From: Candidatus Heimdallarchaeota archaeon
Lineage (GTDB): Archaea > Asgardarchaeota > Heimdallarchaeia > JABLTI01
DNA: 18,436 nt
Direction of reading: 5' to 3'
Assembly: GCA_023128635.1 (NCBI GenBank)
Contig: JAGMDP010000108.1
Span: 1 to 18,436 of the forward strand
Below are positions 7,867 through 16,111 of the stretch, piece by piece. The position numbers and the translations under genes were made by a program. The stretch's first letter is position 1. The number at the start of each line of letters is the position of its first letter. Below the pieces are notes generated by a model. It saw only the letters and a list, made by a program, of their open reading frames with translations, was not told the DNA's origin and made no database searches.

Positions 7867-8637
7867 TCACTCATCCTCATCTTTCGTGAGAAAAGTACTA
7901 AAGTACATACACTCAGTGGGGGAAATAGACATGGTTTCTGTTAAATCTTCATCAGTCATAATTATCGGAGCGTTTCTTACTAAAACAATGGGAACTTTCT
8001 CATCTACTTCACCTGAAAGAATTTCAGCAGCAGACATTAGATTATCTGCAATAGCTCTCCTTGTCATTTTCATTTCTCTATCAAATAGGTCTTTTCTTCC
8101 CCTATCATCTATCACTGGAACGAATCCTGCAACTCCAAGTGCTAACCCACTTGTACCTCTTCTTAAAGGTTGAACTCGACTATCACCAATTATCACACCT
8201 ATTCGACAATTAAATTTACCTTGAAGAAATTGTTGAATTTCTCGAGCAATCTGTGATGGGTTGGCAGGGAGTATTATTATTGTACCAGGTGGAGCGTTGC
8301 TCTGATCAGCACCGGCATTTGGCATGAAATGACCATCTCTTCTTGTCAGTAATGCTCCAAAACATGCTCCTAATACTTCATCAGATTCCCTTATAGCTAC
8401 TTCCATGAATTCCGGACTTAGTTGAGTAATCTTTGCGTATTCTTTTGCTTCTTTGGATACCTCGATCTCATCCTTCTTTATTAGTAGTCCTTGTGTTACG
8501 CTGATGATCTTAGTTGCTATTGTTATAACATCTCCATCTTGGAGGGTTACTTTAGCTTTCTTTAACGCAGCTAATATTACCTCAAACAAATCATCACTAG
8601 TTGTTATTAATGGAGTGCTTATTGGAATTAGTTGCAT
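7867..8637 (-). CDS. CofE-like coenzyme F420-0:L-glutamate ligase
   Basis: About 256 residues, close to the usual CofE length. CofE adds glutamates to F420-0 using GTP. Family signatures: GDVITIATKIISVTQG near the N-terminus, PNAGADQSNAPPG, and GLALGVAGFVPVIDDRGRKDLF followed by a helix with ADNLMSAAEIL and VPIVLVR. The segment after IIGDSR reads VQPLRRGTSG rather than the TFGRPWR-type loop of well-studied CofE proteins, so this belongs to a divergent archaeal branch whose activity may differ. ATG 8637 is chosen because AAAGG sits nine bases upstream; a TTG at 8646 abuts it. The gene follows the PPDK-N fusion closely. No other F420 genes are visible in the window. Confidence 0.75.
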   Translation of the reverse strand: MQLIPISTPLITTSDDLFEVILAALKKAKVTLQDGDVITIATKIISVTQGLLIKKDEIEVSKEAKEYAKITQLSPEFMEVAIRESDEVLGACFGALLTRRDGHFMPNAGADQSNAPPGTIIILPANPSQIAREIQQFLQGKFNCRIGVIIGDSRVQPLRRGTSGLALGVAGFVPVIDDRGRKDLFDREMKMTRRAIADNLMSAAEILSGEVDEKVPIVLVRNAPIIMTDEDLTETMSISPTECMYFSTFLTKDEDE

Positions 8638-8675
8638 TTTTATCAACCTTTTTTCTTTTAATACTATTAATTATT

Positions 8676-11642
8676 TTAATTCTCTGATGGTTTTATAATC
8701 ATCCCTTCTTTTCTTTTGGCATTAATTATAATAATTAAAGGTTTTTTAAAGCTAACATGTCTCACAAAAGTCAAATCATTTTCAGCTGATTCATTTCCAA
8801 GCCAGTCCCAATCAATGAAATGTTGCATTTCACGATATTTAATATGGAGATATCCAATATTTGAAGATACAATATTATGGAAGAAATGACTTCCTTGTGA
8901 AAAATCTATTTGGAAATTCTCTAAATTTGTTTCAATAATTGTTTTAGCTCCACTTATATTGTTCCATTTTGCAGGAATGCCAAGAAAACGATCTGATGAA
9001 CCCCATCGACCAAAACCTATAAGCAGGTACTGCCGATTTTTAGCAACTAATTTAGAATTTAATTCATCTATTTCCTTTAACATCTCAAGAGTTTTCAAAT
9101 TATCAAATGATTCAGGTTTTACGTAGATGATATCATAGATATCTTTACAAATTAAATTGCCAGAAACATGATTGGAATATGCAAGTAATTGTTTTTTCTC
9201 ATATGTTTCAATGTCATCTACGAGCATCATTTCTTGCTGCAAAAAGGGTCGTATTTGTAATATACTAAACTTATCCTTTTCGTTTTTACTCTCTTTAAAA
9301 TTCACAGCAAATTCTATTTCTATGGAGCAACCCATTGTTTGTTCTCCAATTGCCAGAATTTTTGTGATAATCTCAGCGAGGGGCAGAAGTTTTAGTTTTA
9401 ATAGTTTACTAAATGTAATTACAGGAGATCCTTTTCCATGATAACCAGTTCCAAGTGTCTTTGAATTGAAATCATATGTATCTGCTACTTTATTGAGGGT
9501 ATCATCCTCATTTGCATCATTCATATCAAATTTTTTGACGAAAGGATCATCAATTAAAATATCAAGTTTCTTTTGTTCAAGATTTATTGCATAAAAGACA
9601 TTTTGACTATTATCTAACAAATAATCCGGTGTAGAATAAAAGTTACTTTTAGGATATTTAGGACAAAATCGAAATGATTCATATCCATCCACTATTAAGC
9701 GACCCAGACCTAAAGCTAAATGAGCTATCCCATCTTCTGATTTCATAAAATCTACAAAAGGATAATAATTAAATGAGGAAGCTGTTCCTGAAAAATCAGG
9801 ATAGAAGCGAGCATTGTGTTCTTTTCCAACTACTTCCTGAATTATAACAGCCATCTTGGATTCTTCAACTGTTTGACTAATAGTTTCTGCATATGATTTA
9901 GCTACTTCCTGAAAGACTGAAGCATAAACAAGTTTTATTGCGGTACACAGTTGATTCAGATTAGTTTCTTTGTCATTGTTATTAGGGATCATCAAGGTGC
10001 TAAATATGCCAGCAAATGGTTGATAAGCAGAATCTTCTAATAAACTCGACGAACGAATTGCCAATGGTTTTGTCCAATATTGTAAAAGAAATTTAAGATC
10101 TGATCGAATGCTTTTTGATAATTTTGCTTTTGTAAACTTCTTCTTGATTTCTTCATCAGAGACATTCGACAATGTGAAATCATAGAGATTATTTTCCTCC
10201 ATAAATTTATCATATTCATCAGTCCCTAATACACATGTTCTAGGTATTTCGATTGTAACATCCTTAAATTCATCCTGTATCTGAAATGAATTAAGAAGAA
10301 ACATCAGAAAAGCTAAACCTCTACCTTTACCACCTAATGATCCAGGTCTTAATCTTAAAAAGAGCATATCTTGATTATAATTTTCTTTTGAGAAATCGTT
10401 TATTATTCCTCTAGTTTTTTCTAGCACAACTTCATTAATTGTACTCAGAAGAAATTCCCGTAATTCTTCGTGTGTAAATTCCGAAACTTTTCGTGGTTTC
10501 AATTTTTCTGCAATCTCAAATTCTCCCCTAGCATGAAGCCAGTTGGAGAAATGATCATTTTTACCATGATAGATTAGAGATTCAATTGGTATATTTCCAA
10601 TTTGTTCATAAAAGCTAATCATATCCTTAGCTTTTCCAACAATTTCTCCATCTTCATTTTTAAAAACAAAATCACCAAAACCAACAAAATCTAATAACCA
10701 TTTTCGAAGGTCCCACAGCATTCCGTGTGAACGTTTATGATTAAAGAGATAACCCATTTCTTCAGCGGTTTTACGATACTCCTCTTTTGTAGATTGTAAA
10801 ATTATTGGTAGATTTCTAATTTTTTTTGTTATTTGCTTAACAAATAGGAACCCAGCATTTTTATTTGATTTTCCATCCTTGGGAAATTCTATATCAGAAA
10901 TAACACCCATCACATTTTTCTGATATTTTTTGAAATACTTCATTGCTTCTTCATAAGTCTCAGCAAGAATGATTTTAGGACGAATCCTCATTTTTAATAA
11001 ATCTTGAAAATCATTTGATCCTTCTAGTATTAATCGATGAGTTTGATTCATTAGCTCACTATATAATTCAGGTAAAAATAAAGAATAAAATCTAATGGAA
11101 TCTTCTACAAAAATAAATACTCTAACATCCCCAATCTCTATATCTCGTTTTGCATTCAATTTATCTTCAAGATGTTTTATTATAGCAACAAAAACCTTTG
11201 AATCACCATTCCAAACAAAAACTCTATCGATCCCTTTACGCTTCTCCCTAGTTGGCAGATAACTTATTTCAACAACACTTGTTAGAAGTAAAATAACTGG
11301 TATATTTTGAATTTTCTTAACATTTTTTCCAAAAGAGAATGCATCCATTTCGCCTAGTCGTCGCATAGTTATAACTAAATCAAATTTTTGGACGTTTAGA
11401 ATATCTAGTGCTTCTTTTGCTGAAGAAACTCGTGTGATTCGGGGTAATGTACGTAAATTAAGATTCTGAAATTCTTCGTAAATTTGATCTGATAATCGTC
11501 CATCTTCTTCAAGCATAAAACTATCATAAATACTGGAAACAAGTAAGACATTTCTCATTCTTTTACTCATTAATTCATGAAAAACTTTATACTTTGGTTT
11601 ATATTCCAAAAAGAAGCTCACTTCATCTCTTTCAGAATCCAT
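8676..11642 (-). CDS. Receiver-like/PPDK-N ATP-grasp fusion protein, no phosphohistidine domain
   Basis: 988 residues. Order: receiver-like domain 1 (about 30-165; the phosphoacceptor position in DLVITMRRLGEMD is Met93, so degenerate); receiver-like domain 2 (about 172-320; Asp250 in VISDIEFP could be phosphorylated); a DUF5752-like segment (about 322-382); a PEP-synthase/PPDK-type ATP-binding domain (about 430-800) with GSLGGKGRGLAFL (Lys439), LAIRSSSLLEDS (Arg530, Glu536), IEIEFAV (Glu777) and LQIRPF (Arg798); and a C-terminal domain with GFGRWGSSDRFLGIP and SQGSHFFHN. The swivelling phosphohistidine domain and PEP/pyruvate barrel of true PEP synthase are absent, so the acceptor of any phosphate is unknown. 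This architecture is one I associate mainly with bacteria, so ancient transfer is possible. ATG start with AGGTG seven bases upstream. Confidence 0.8.
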   Translation of the reverse strand: MDSERDEVSFFLEYKPKYKVFHELMSKRMRNVLLVSSIYDSFMLEEDGRLSDQIYEEFQNLNLRTLPRITRVSSAKEALDILNVQKFDLVITMRRLGEMDAFSFGKNVKKIQNIPVILLLTSVVEISYLPTREKRKGIDRVFVWNGDSKVFVAIIKHLEDKLNAKRDIEIGDVRVFIFVEDSIRFYSLFLPELYSELMNQTHRLILEGSNDFQDLLKMRIRPKIILAETYEEAMKYFKKYQKNVMGVISDIEFPKDGKSNKNAGFLFVKQITKKIRNLPIILQSTKEEYRKTAEEMGYLFNHKRSHGMLWDLRKWLLDFVGFGDFVFKNEDGEIVGKAKDMISFYEQIGNIPIESLIYHGKNDHFSNWLHARGEFEIAEKLKPRKVSEFTHEELREFLLSTINEVVLEKTRGIINDFSKENYNQDMLFLRLRPGSLGGKGRGLAFLMFLLNSFQIQDEFKDVTIEIPRTCVLGTDEYDKFMEENNLYDFTLSNVSDEEIKKKFTKAKLSKSIRSDLKFLLQYWTKPLAIRSSSLLEDSAYQPFAGIFSTLMIPNNNDKETNLNQLCTAIKLVYASVFQEVAKSYAETISQTVEESKMAVIIQEVVGKEHNARFYPDFSGTASSFNYYPFVDFMKSEDGIAHLALGLGRLIVDGYESFRFCPKYPKSNFYSTPDYLLDNSQNVFYAINLEQKKLDILIDDPFVKKFDMNDANEDDTLNKVADTYDFNSKTLGTGYHGKGSPVITFSKLLKLKLLPLAEIITKILAIGEQTMGCSIEIEFAVNFKESKNEKDKFSILQIRPFLQQEMMLVDDIETYEKKQLLAYSNHVSGNLICKDIYDIIYVKPESFDNLKTLEMLKEIDELNSKLVAKNRQYLLIGFGRWGSSDRFLGIPAKWNNISGAKTIIETNLENFQIDFSQGSHFFHNIVSSNIGYLHIKYREMQHFIDWDWLGNESAENDLTFVRHVSFKKPLIIIINAKRKEGMIIKPSEN

Positions 11643-11720
11643 CCAATTACACCTAGGATTAAATATTTACATTTACATTATGATTAAAACTATAATAATT
11701 ATCTCGTTTTATTCAAAATA

Positions 11721-12176
11721 TTATTCAGTATAAGTTGCACTTGCTCCCGGAGCTTCTTCTATAGTTACTTTAATCTTGAATTTTGGCCAGATTTTATGAA
11801 GTTCTTGATGAAAATACTTTGCGAGTTCTTCAGCTGTTGTTGCCGGAAGTGGTAGTTGAAAAACGTCTTCTACAGGTAAGAGATATCGTTTGTCACCAGC
11901 TAGAACTTCTATTGAATTTTTTTTCACATTTATTGATAACTCATCAGCATTTGTTGGAATCAGAACTTTGTGATCTAAAGGTTTTACAAGTTTCTTTAAT
12001 TCCTCTTTTAGGATTCCATAATCAAGAACCATGTACTGCTCATTTATCTCTCCTTTAATTTTCACTTTGATGAAATAATTATGACCATGTAAACATCCAC
12101 ACTTATCGTGACCAATAATAAAATGAGCAGATGCAAAACCTATTCTTGGATCTTCAAAATCGATTTCAAATGGCAT
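11721..12176 (-). CDS. 6-pyruvoyltetrahydropterin synthase/QueD homologue
   Basis: 151 residues, about the standard length. Zinc ligands are His18 in FASAHF and His30/His32 in CLHGHN. Cys26, in the KCGCLHGH context, aligns with the catalytic Cys of QueD; Cys28 is an extra neighbour. LDHKVL holds the catalytic Asp/His and IEEAPGASATYTE the C-terminal pterin-binding Glu. QueD makes 6-carboxytetrahydropterin from dihydroneopterin triphosphate, the first dedicated intermediate of preQ0 and hence archaeosine. Pterin synthesis is the alternative role in archaea. ArcS and RaSEA upstream favour the preQ0 role. ATG start with GAGG seven bases upstream; only 12 bases separate it from the DUF366 gene, so the two are probably co-transcribed. 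Confidence 0.85.
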   Translation of the reverse strand: MPFEIDFEDPRIGFASAHFIIGHDKCGCLHGHNYFIKVKIKGEINEQYMVLDYGILKEELKKLVKPLDHKVLIPTNADELSINVKKNSIEVLAGDKRYLLPVEDVFQLPLPATTAEELAKYFHQELHKIWPKFKIKVTIEEAPGASATYTE

Positions 12177-12188
12177 TGTTATTCCTCA

Positions 12189-12782
12189 TTATAATGTTCT
12201 GGATTTCATCACGTCATTATCAATCGCACTGATTTCCGAAATGAATTCCTTACCAATCCTTTCAGCTAGCTTCTTGAGATTAATTTTCTCATTAATATCA
12301 CATAAACCAACAGCATTCACATAATTTGGAACACCTGTTGAAACTATATTAATTCCAAAGTGTATTTTTGATGAACTATTTGAACTTGTGGCAATTGCTA
12401 CATTCAATTTTTTATCTTTATAATAGAGGTCAGTTCCTTTTTTCTCTAGACTTATTTTGTATTCTTCTTCTACGATTTTTTGAACAATAAATGCAAGAAG
12501 ATGTAAACGATGATATGCAACCTTTAAATTGGCAGGTTGATCATCAAACATTTCTATAATAAAGTGAATGCAGTCATCCCCGGAGATGAGTATCTCAGCA
12601 AGGTCTTTTTCTCTAATTATGTCCTGAATATCGATCATTTCTTCTTGTGGTATTTTCATACTACCTCGGAAAATTACTATTGAACTACCAGAAACACTGA
12701 ATTTATTTAGAGCCCAAAGTGGTTTTATCTGCGAACCATCGTAGCATTCTTTCTTTGTGAAATCATTCAGAATTATCTCTAT
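12189..12782 (-). CDS. DUF366 family protein, probably initiated at a non-AUG codon
   Basis: Conserved archaeal protein of unknown function (DUF366/COG2029), read here as 197 residues. The first ATG (12659) would begin in the middle of the domain. The frame is open upstream to a TAA at 12795-12797, and those codons encode CYDGSQIKPLW, then VIFRGSMKI, the typical DUF366 N-terminus. The only plausible ribosome site, AAGGTGG (12790-12796), precedes an ATA codon (12782-12780) by seven bases, so ATA is the best start; ATT 12773 or CTG 12770 are alternatives. Downstream landmarks: ISGDDCIHFIIEMFD, VAIATSSNSSSKIHFGINI. It sits between RaSEA and the QueD homologue. Start-codon confidence is moderate; gene confidence is high. 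Confidence 0.8.
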   Translation of the reverse strand: MEIILNDFTKKECYDGSQIKPLWALNKFSVSGSSIVIFRGSMKIPQEEMIDIQDIIREKDLAEILISGDDCIHFIIEMFDDQPANLKVAYHRLHLLAFIVQKIVEEEYKISLEKKGTDLYYKDKKLNVAIATSSNSSSKIHFGINIVSTGVPNYVNAVGLCDINEKINLKKLAERIGKEFISEISAIDNDVMKSRTL

Positions 12783-12839
12783 TTTTATCCCACCTTAATT
12801 TTCTCGAGGAATTTGTTTTATTTATCTTACTTATTTGTG

Positions 12840-12859
12840 CTTTTTAAGCAATTAAAAAG
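12840..12859. repeat. Perfect 8-bp hairpin downstream of RaSEA
   Basis: CTTTTTAA (12840-12847) and TTAAAAAG (12852-12859) are exact reverse complements with the 4-base loop GCAA. It lies in the 118-base gap between the RaSEA stop and the DUF366 start, next to a second weaker pairing set (TTAATC 12866-12871 with GATTAA 12895-12900, and AGTG/CACT inside). Read on the minus strand it could mark the 3' end of the ArcS-RaSEA transcript, but no T-run follows. Confidence 0.35.
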
Positions 12860-12900
12860 ATTCCTTTAATCCAAGTGAGAGCCACTAGAAGTTCGATTAA

Positions 12901-14019
12901 TCACAAGAGGTTTTTAGGATTTTCAACTCTCATTAAGGAATAATCTCGAGATGCTTCTTCTTGCCTAATTAGCTCTAGCCAAAGATTATGACAAGAACAG
13001 GTTATTTTGTTTAGAATTGTATAATCTTGATTCACTGAATAATTTTTTATTGTCTTTATGAAATCTTTATTGCACTTTGAGCAATTGTGTATTCCACGAC
13101 GGGTTCCTGCGCCTGATGGATCACTCAAAATTCTGTCCACTTTTTCAGTTAATTTTTGTTTATTAGCTTGGTTCCAGATTTTCAAAAGTACAGTTTTTAG
13201 AGTCCAATACCAGGGAGGACGATAAATCCCATTTCTCCACAAGTCATAAACGAGAGTTCCAGATTGAACGTTTATAGGATTTATTGAGATTGATCTCGAA
13301 CCAGTTTTAATAGCATCAATTGCAGATTGCACTGTGTCTTTTATTGCTTCTTTTTCAGTAAGAAAAGGAGGTTTTAGTAAAAGATAGGTTTTAACTCGTG
13401 TATTTTCTAAGAGAGCACTTTTCACGGCATTTTTGTAATCTTCAAAAAGAAATCCTTTGTTAATATTATTAATTCTTATAAGATCATTACTAGTTTCTAA
13501 TCCTATCCCAATTTCTAATTCTTTATTTTGATCCAATGCTTTTCTCAAATTCTTTAAGGTTTTTCGAGAAACGAATTCGGGTCTTGACTCAACTATTACC
13601 TCAGAGACAGTTTCAAACTCATTTATCATACCTATGATTTCAGTTTGAGCTTTTATTGGAATTTCGTTAGTGTCTAGAAAGCTACCTGAGTTGAAGATCT
13701 TAATAGATTGAAATTCTTTTTTGGAAAATTTTGGCAAGGTATTTTTAACTTGAGCTATGAGATCATCAGCTGAAATATCAATTGCAGATGTTTCATTTGA
13801 ATAGCCACACATACTACAACCTCCTTCGACACCTAATCCCCAATTGCACCCTTGAGAATTAAGAATGATAACTAAAGCCTTGCCTGAACCAGCAATTAAG
13901 CGATCATCTTCTATCCAGCTAGCTATCGCTTTACTTGTATCCCTAGTCTTCCGTTTTTTCAGGGATTTTTTCTTAAGCGAACAGATTTGTTCTGCAAGTA
14001 TTCCTTTTGTGTCTAGCAT
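12901..14019 (-). CDS. RaSEA, radical SAM subunit of archaeosine synthase
   Basis: Radical SAM enzyme of 372 residues, forming archaeosine with ArcS: RaSEA cleaves the lysine adduct of preQ0 at tRNA position 15 to leave the formamidine of archaeosine. The cluster motif is C58-X9-C68-X2-C71 within GCNWGLGVEGGCSMCGY, the widely spaced form seen in the Elp3-like/TIGR01210 group that includes RaSEA. IFNSGSFLD (about 108-116) and VIVESRPEF (141-149) are further family landmarks. A C-terminal Cys group (C313, C316, C341, C343) probably binds zinc. It follows ArcS by 30 bases, as expected for the two-subunit enzyme. The ribosome site is weak, so translation may be coupled to ArcS. Identity rests on motifs plus adjacency. 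Confidence 0.85.
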   Translation of the reverse strand: MLDTKGILAEQICSLKKKSLKKRKTRDTSKAIASWIEDDRLIAGSGKALVIILNSQGCNWGLGVEGGCSMCGYSNETSAIDISADDLIAQVKNTLPKFSKKEFQSIKIFNSGSFLDTNEIPIKAQTEIIGMINEFETVSEVIVESRPEFVSRKTLKNLRKALDQNKELEIGIGLETSNDLIRINNINKGFLFEDYKNAVKSALLENTRVKTYLLLKPPFLTEKEAIKDTVQSAIDAIKTGSRSISINPINVQSGTLVYDLWRNGIYRPPWYWTLKTVLLKIWNQANKQKLTEKVDRILSDPSGAGTRRGIHNCSKCNKDFIKTIKNYSVNQDYTILNKITCSCHNLWLELIRQEEASRDYSLMRVENPKNLL

Positions 14020-14049
14020 AATAATCGCTCATTCTCATTGTGTTTTATT

Positions 14050-15978
14050 TCAGACTTTTTGCTTTATCTTAACAGCAGGTCCACGCCTTGTTTCTTTCAT
14101 ATCTTTTCCAGAAATTATAGCGTTTCCAACTCCTACGAGTTCTCTTTTCTTATTCAGAATAACTACGGAATCAGTTGGTCTTATTTGAGGGTCAGCATCA
14201 ACAACACCTACTGCGAAAAGTGTGGATCCTTCTAATTCTTCATCATCAAACAAAACAAAATACTTCTCTTTTTCTGCTAAGGTTTTCCCAGTTTCTAATG
14301 TTAAGGATAATTTTCCAGTTGTTGGTTGGATTACACCAATTTGTTTCTTGTCCTGCATAATAAATTGTGGTTGATTTGGTTTACTTCTTATCCTACAATT
14401 TTCCTTAAACATTTCTTGACCGATTCCAGAACCATATTGATAATCAGCAATTGTTTGTATTAGCTCCATATCCGATCTGTAGATTTTAGGTTCTTGATCC
14501 TTCACAATTGAATTCAGTTCATTGTAAAGTAAAGATAAACTTGCTGAGGAAGTTGTTTTATCACTAGAAGCAGTGTATTTGAATTTCATCTTTAGTTGTT
14601 TTTCTGCATCTTTACAGAGTTCAACGTATTCATTACTTACATGAGCTATTACTGATAATTTTGAGGTCTTTGCTTTAGAAAGAACAGTAGTTAATTGTTT
14701 TACAGCTATCTCTTTTTCCTCGTGACTCCAATCGCCTGTTACTGGTATATCATAATGTGCTGCGGGATAAACCATTTCTAATTCTCTTGGAATAACTCCT
14801 AATGGAGAGGTTAGTATTAATTCTTGAATATACCCTCTTTTTTTATTTGAAATAGAACCTAGTGTGTTCAAAAATTTCCCATGACTTTTAGAGAAAGAAT
14901 ATGGTTTTCTTGCAGAGCAAGGAAATATTACTACGACCTTCTTACTCCCCCGAATTTGATATCTATCTCTAATTCTTCGCTGAAATTCTTGGATTTCCGG
15001 GCGATAATAACTATATTCTGTAATATGTTTTATGAGAGATGATTTCCAAGTTGGGGTTCTTGAAATAATCCCATCATTGTGATGTTTATCTAATAATCGT
15101 AATACTGCCCCACTAAATACGTTTGAGTGAATCATTTGTTCAACATAACTTCTCAAATCGCTATTTCTCAGAGCATTTCTGATTTCACGAATTTTTTTAG
15201 TCGCTATCAATGTATTGTGTTTCTCTAAGAGAGTTTGATCCGAACTCTTAGGATCTGGCATCAACAATTCACTTAATTGACTTACACTATTGCATGCTTC
15301 ACAAAAACAGGGTTTCTCTGATAAAGATGCTAAATCAATACCTCCGAAATCTGTCAAGTACATTGATTGCTTTGATGCTATTCCCGCATATCCATTATTG
15401 AAGACGTCAATACCTGCGTAAGCTAATATTGGCCAAAATGTGTGAGGGACCGGGGATAAAAGGTAAAGTATTGAATCAACAGGAAGAAATGAACTTATTC
15501 CTGCAAGAAAACTTACTGCTTGTCTTTGATTATTTAATAATGGCAACATATTTGTTATTGCAATATTTTTTATTTCAAAATCTTTGATCATCTGTAGAAC
15601 TTGTTTTAAAATTTCAGTAGAATCCGTTGGTTGGATTAGAATGGTTGCTTTCTCTTGAGGAATAGTTTCCAAGTATTCCGTCATCAATTCTCTAGTCTTA
15701 GCTAATTGTTTTTCAATTAATGAAGGATTTAATGAACGTTGCATTAGTATATTAGCTATAAATGATAAATCCTCATCTCCGAATTCTGGCTGTTTCTGAT
15801 GCAAACTGCTTGCTGGTAAACCCATTGTGATAGAATTATCTTCTTCACCTATTTTCCAAAATGAATTACCATCTTTCTCAAATATGGACATTGTTGTCGG
15901 GATTTCAACAACTATGCTTTCTTTCCTTATTTTTGCTAGCTTAGCAAATCCAGCAGAGACGGAGAGCTGAAACTTCAT
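14050..15978 (-). CDS. arcS: ArcS, archaeosine synthase lysine-transfer subunit
   Basis: 642 residues. ArcS attaches lysine to preQ0 in tRNA, and RaSEA then converts the adduct to archaeosine. Domains: a TGT-like N-terminal region (about 1-300) retaining a TGT-type zinc site (C224, C226, C229, H254); a middle ArcS-specific domain (about 340-490) with the diagnostic PCSARKPYSFSKSH motif (353-366; Cys354, Lys358, Ser365); a segment with ADYQYGSGIG (511-520), typical of the TGT/ArcS C-terminal region; and a PUA RNA-binding domain (about 565-642). ATG start with AAGGATGA upstream. The separate base-exchange enzyme TgtA, which inserts preQ0, is not in the window. It heads the run ArcS-RaSEA-DUF366-QueD. 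Confidence 0.92.
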   Translation of the reverse strand: MKFQLSVSAGFAKLAKIRKESIVVEIPTTMSIFEKDGNSFWKIGEEDNSITMGLPASSLHQKQPEFGDEDLSFIANILMQRSLNPSLIEKQLAKTRELMTEYLETIPQEKATILIQPTDSTEILKQVLQMIKDFEIKNIAITNMLPLLNNQRQAVSFLAGISSFLPVDSILYLLSPVPHTFWPILAYAGIDVFNNGYAGIASKQSMYLTDFGGIDLASLSEKPCFCEACNSVSQLSELLMPDPKSSDQTLLEKHNTLIATKKIREIRNALRNSDLRSYVEQMIHSNVFSGAVLRLLDKHHNDGIISRTPTWKSSLIKHITEYSYYRPEIQEFQRRIRDRYQIRGSKKVVVIFPCSARKPYSFSKSHGKFLNTLGSISNKKRGYIQELILTSPLGVIPRELEMVYPAAHYDIPVTGDWSHEEKEIAVKQLTTVLSKAKTSKLSVIAHVSNEYVELCKDAEKQLKMKFKYTASSDKTTSSASLSLLYNELNSIVKDQEPKIYRSDMELIQTIADYQYGSGIGQEMFKENCRIRSKPNQPQFIMQDKKQIGVIQPTTGKLSLTLETGKTLAEKEKYFVLFDDEELEGSTLFAVGVVDADPQIRPTDSVVILNKKRELVGVGNAIISGKDMKETRRGPAVKIKQKV

Positions 15979-16029
15979 TTATCTGTTCATCCTTATAATA
16001 CAGCATAGAAAAATCCTAAGAAATTAGCT

Positions 16030-16041
16030 TAAGTAATTTGT
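16030..16041 (+). repeat. 12-base element shared with the upstream region of the zinc-ribbon gene
   Basis: TAAGTAATTTGT at 16030-16041 recurs on the opposite strand at 16878-16889. Both copies lie in short upstream regions, one before ArcS and one before the 16112-16846 gene, in opposite orientation relative to their genes. Chance is not excluded in sequence this AT-rich. Confidence 0.25.
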
Positions 16042-16044
16042 TAT

Positions 16045-16080
16045 TATTTTCACACAATTATTTCATTTTCTGTGAAAATA
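16045..16080. repeat. Perfect 10-bp inverted repeat upstream of ArcS
   Basis: TATTTTCACA (16045-16054) is matched by TGTGAAAATA (16071-16080) with a 16-base loop. It lies in the 133-base gap between the stop of the zinc-ribbon gene and the ArcS start. It could be the 3' hairpin of the upstream transcript or an operator for ArcS; the centre-to-centre spacing of the arms (26 bases, about two and a half DNA turns) is compatible with a dimeric regulator. No T-run follows on the minus strand. Confidence 0.45.
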
Positions 16081-16111
16081 AAAGAAAGTGATATTAGAAA
16101 AATGGGTAGTA

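Noticed and set aside
12866..12900. GC-richer stretch with CGATT and nested short inverted pairs, considered as a tRNA or small RNA.
   Set aside because: Too short for a tRNA, with no acceptor, anticodon or T-arm arrangement; at most part of a 3' hairpin.
14038..14360. Several plus-strand open frames opposite ArcS, and similar ones opposite other long genes.
   Set aside because: They lie wholly inside well-supported genes on the other strand, have no ribosome sites or family motifs, and read as low-complexity hydrophobic or Ser-rich shadows.
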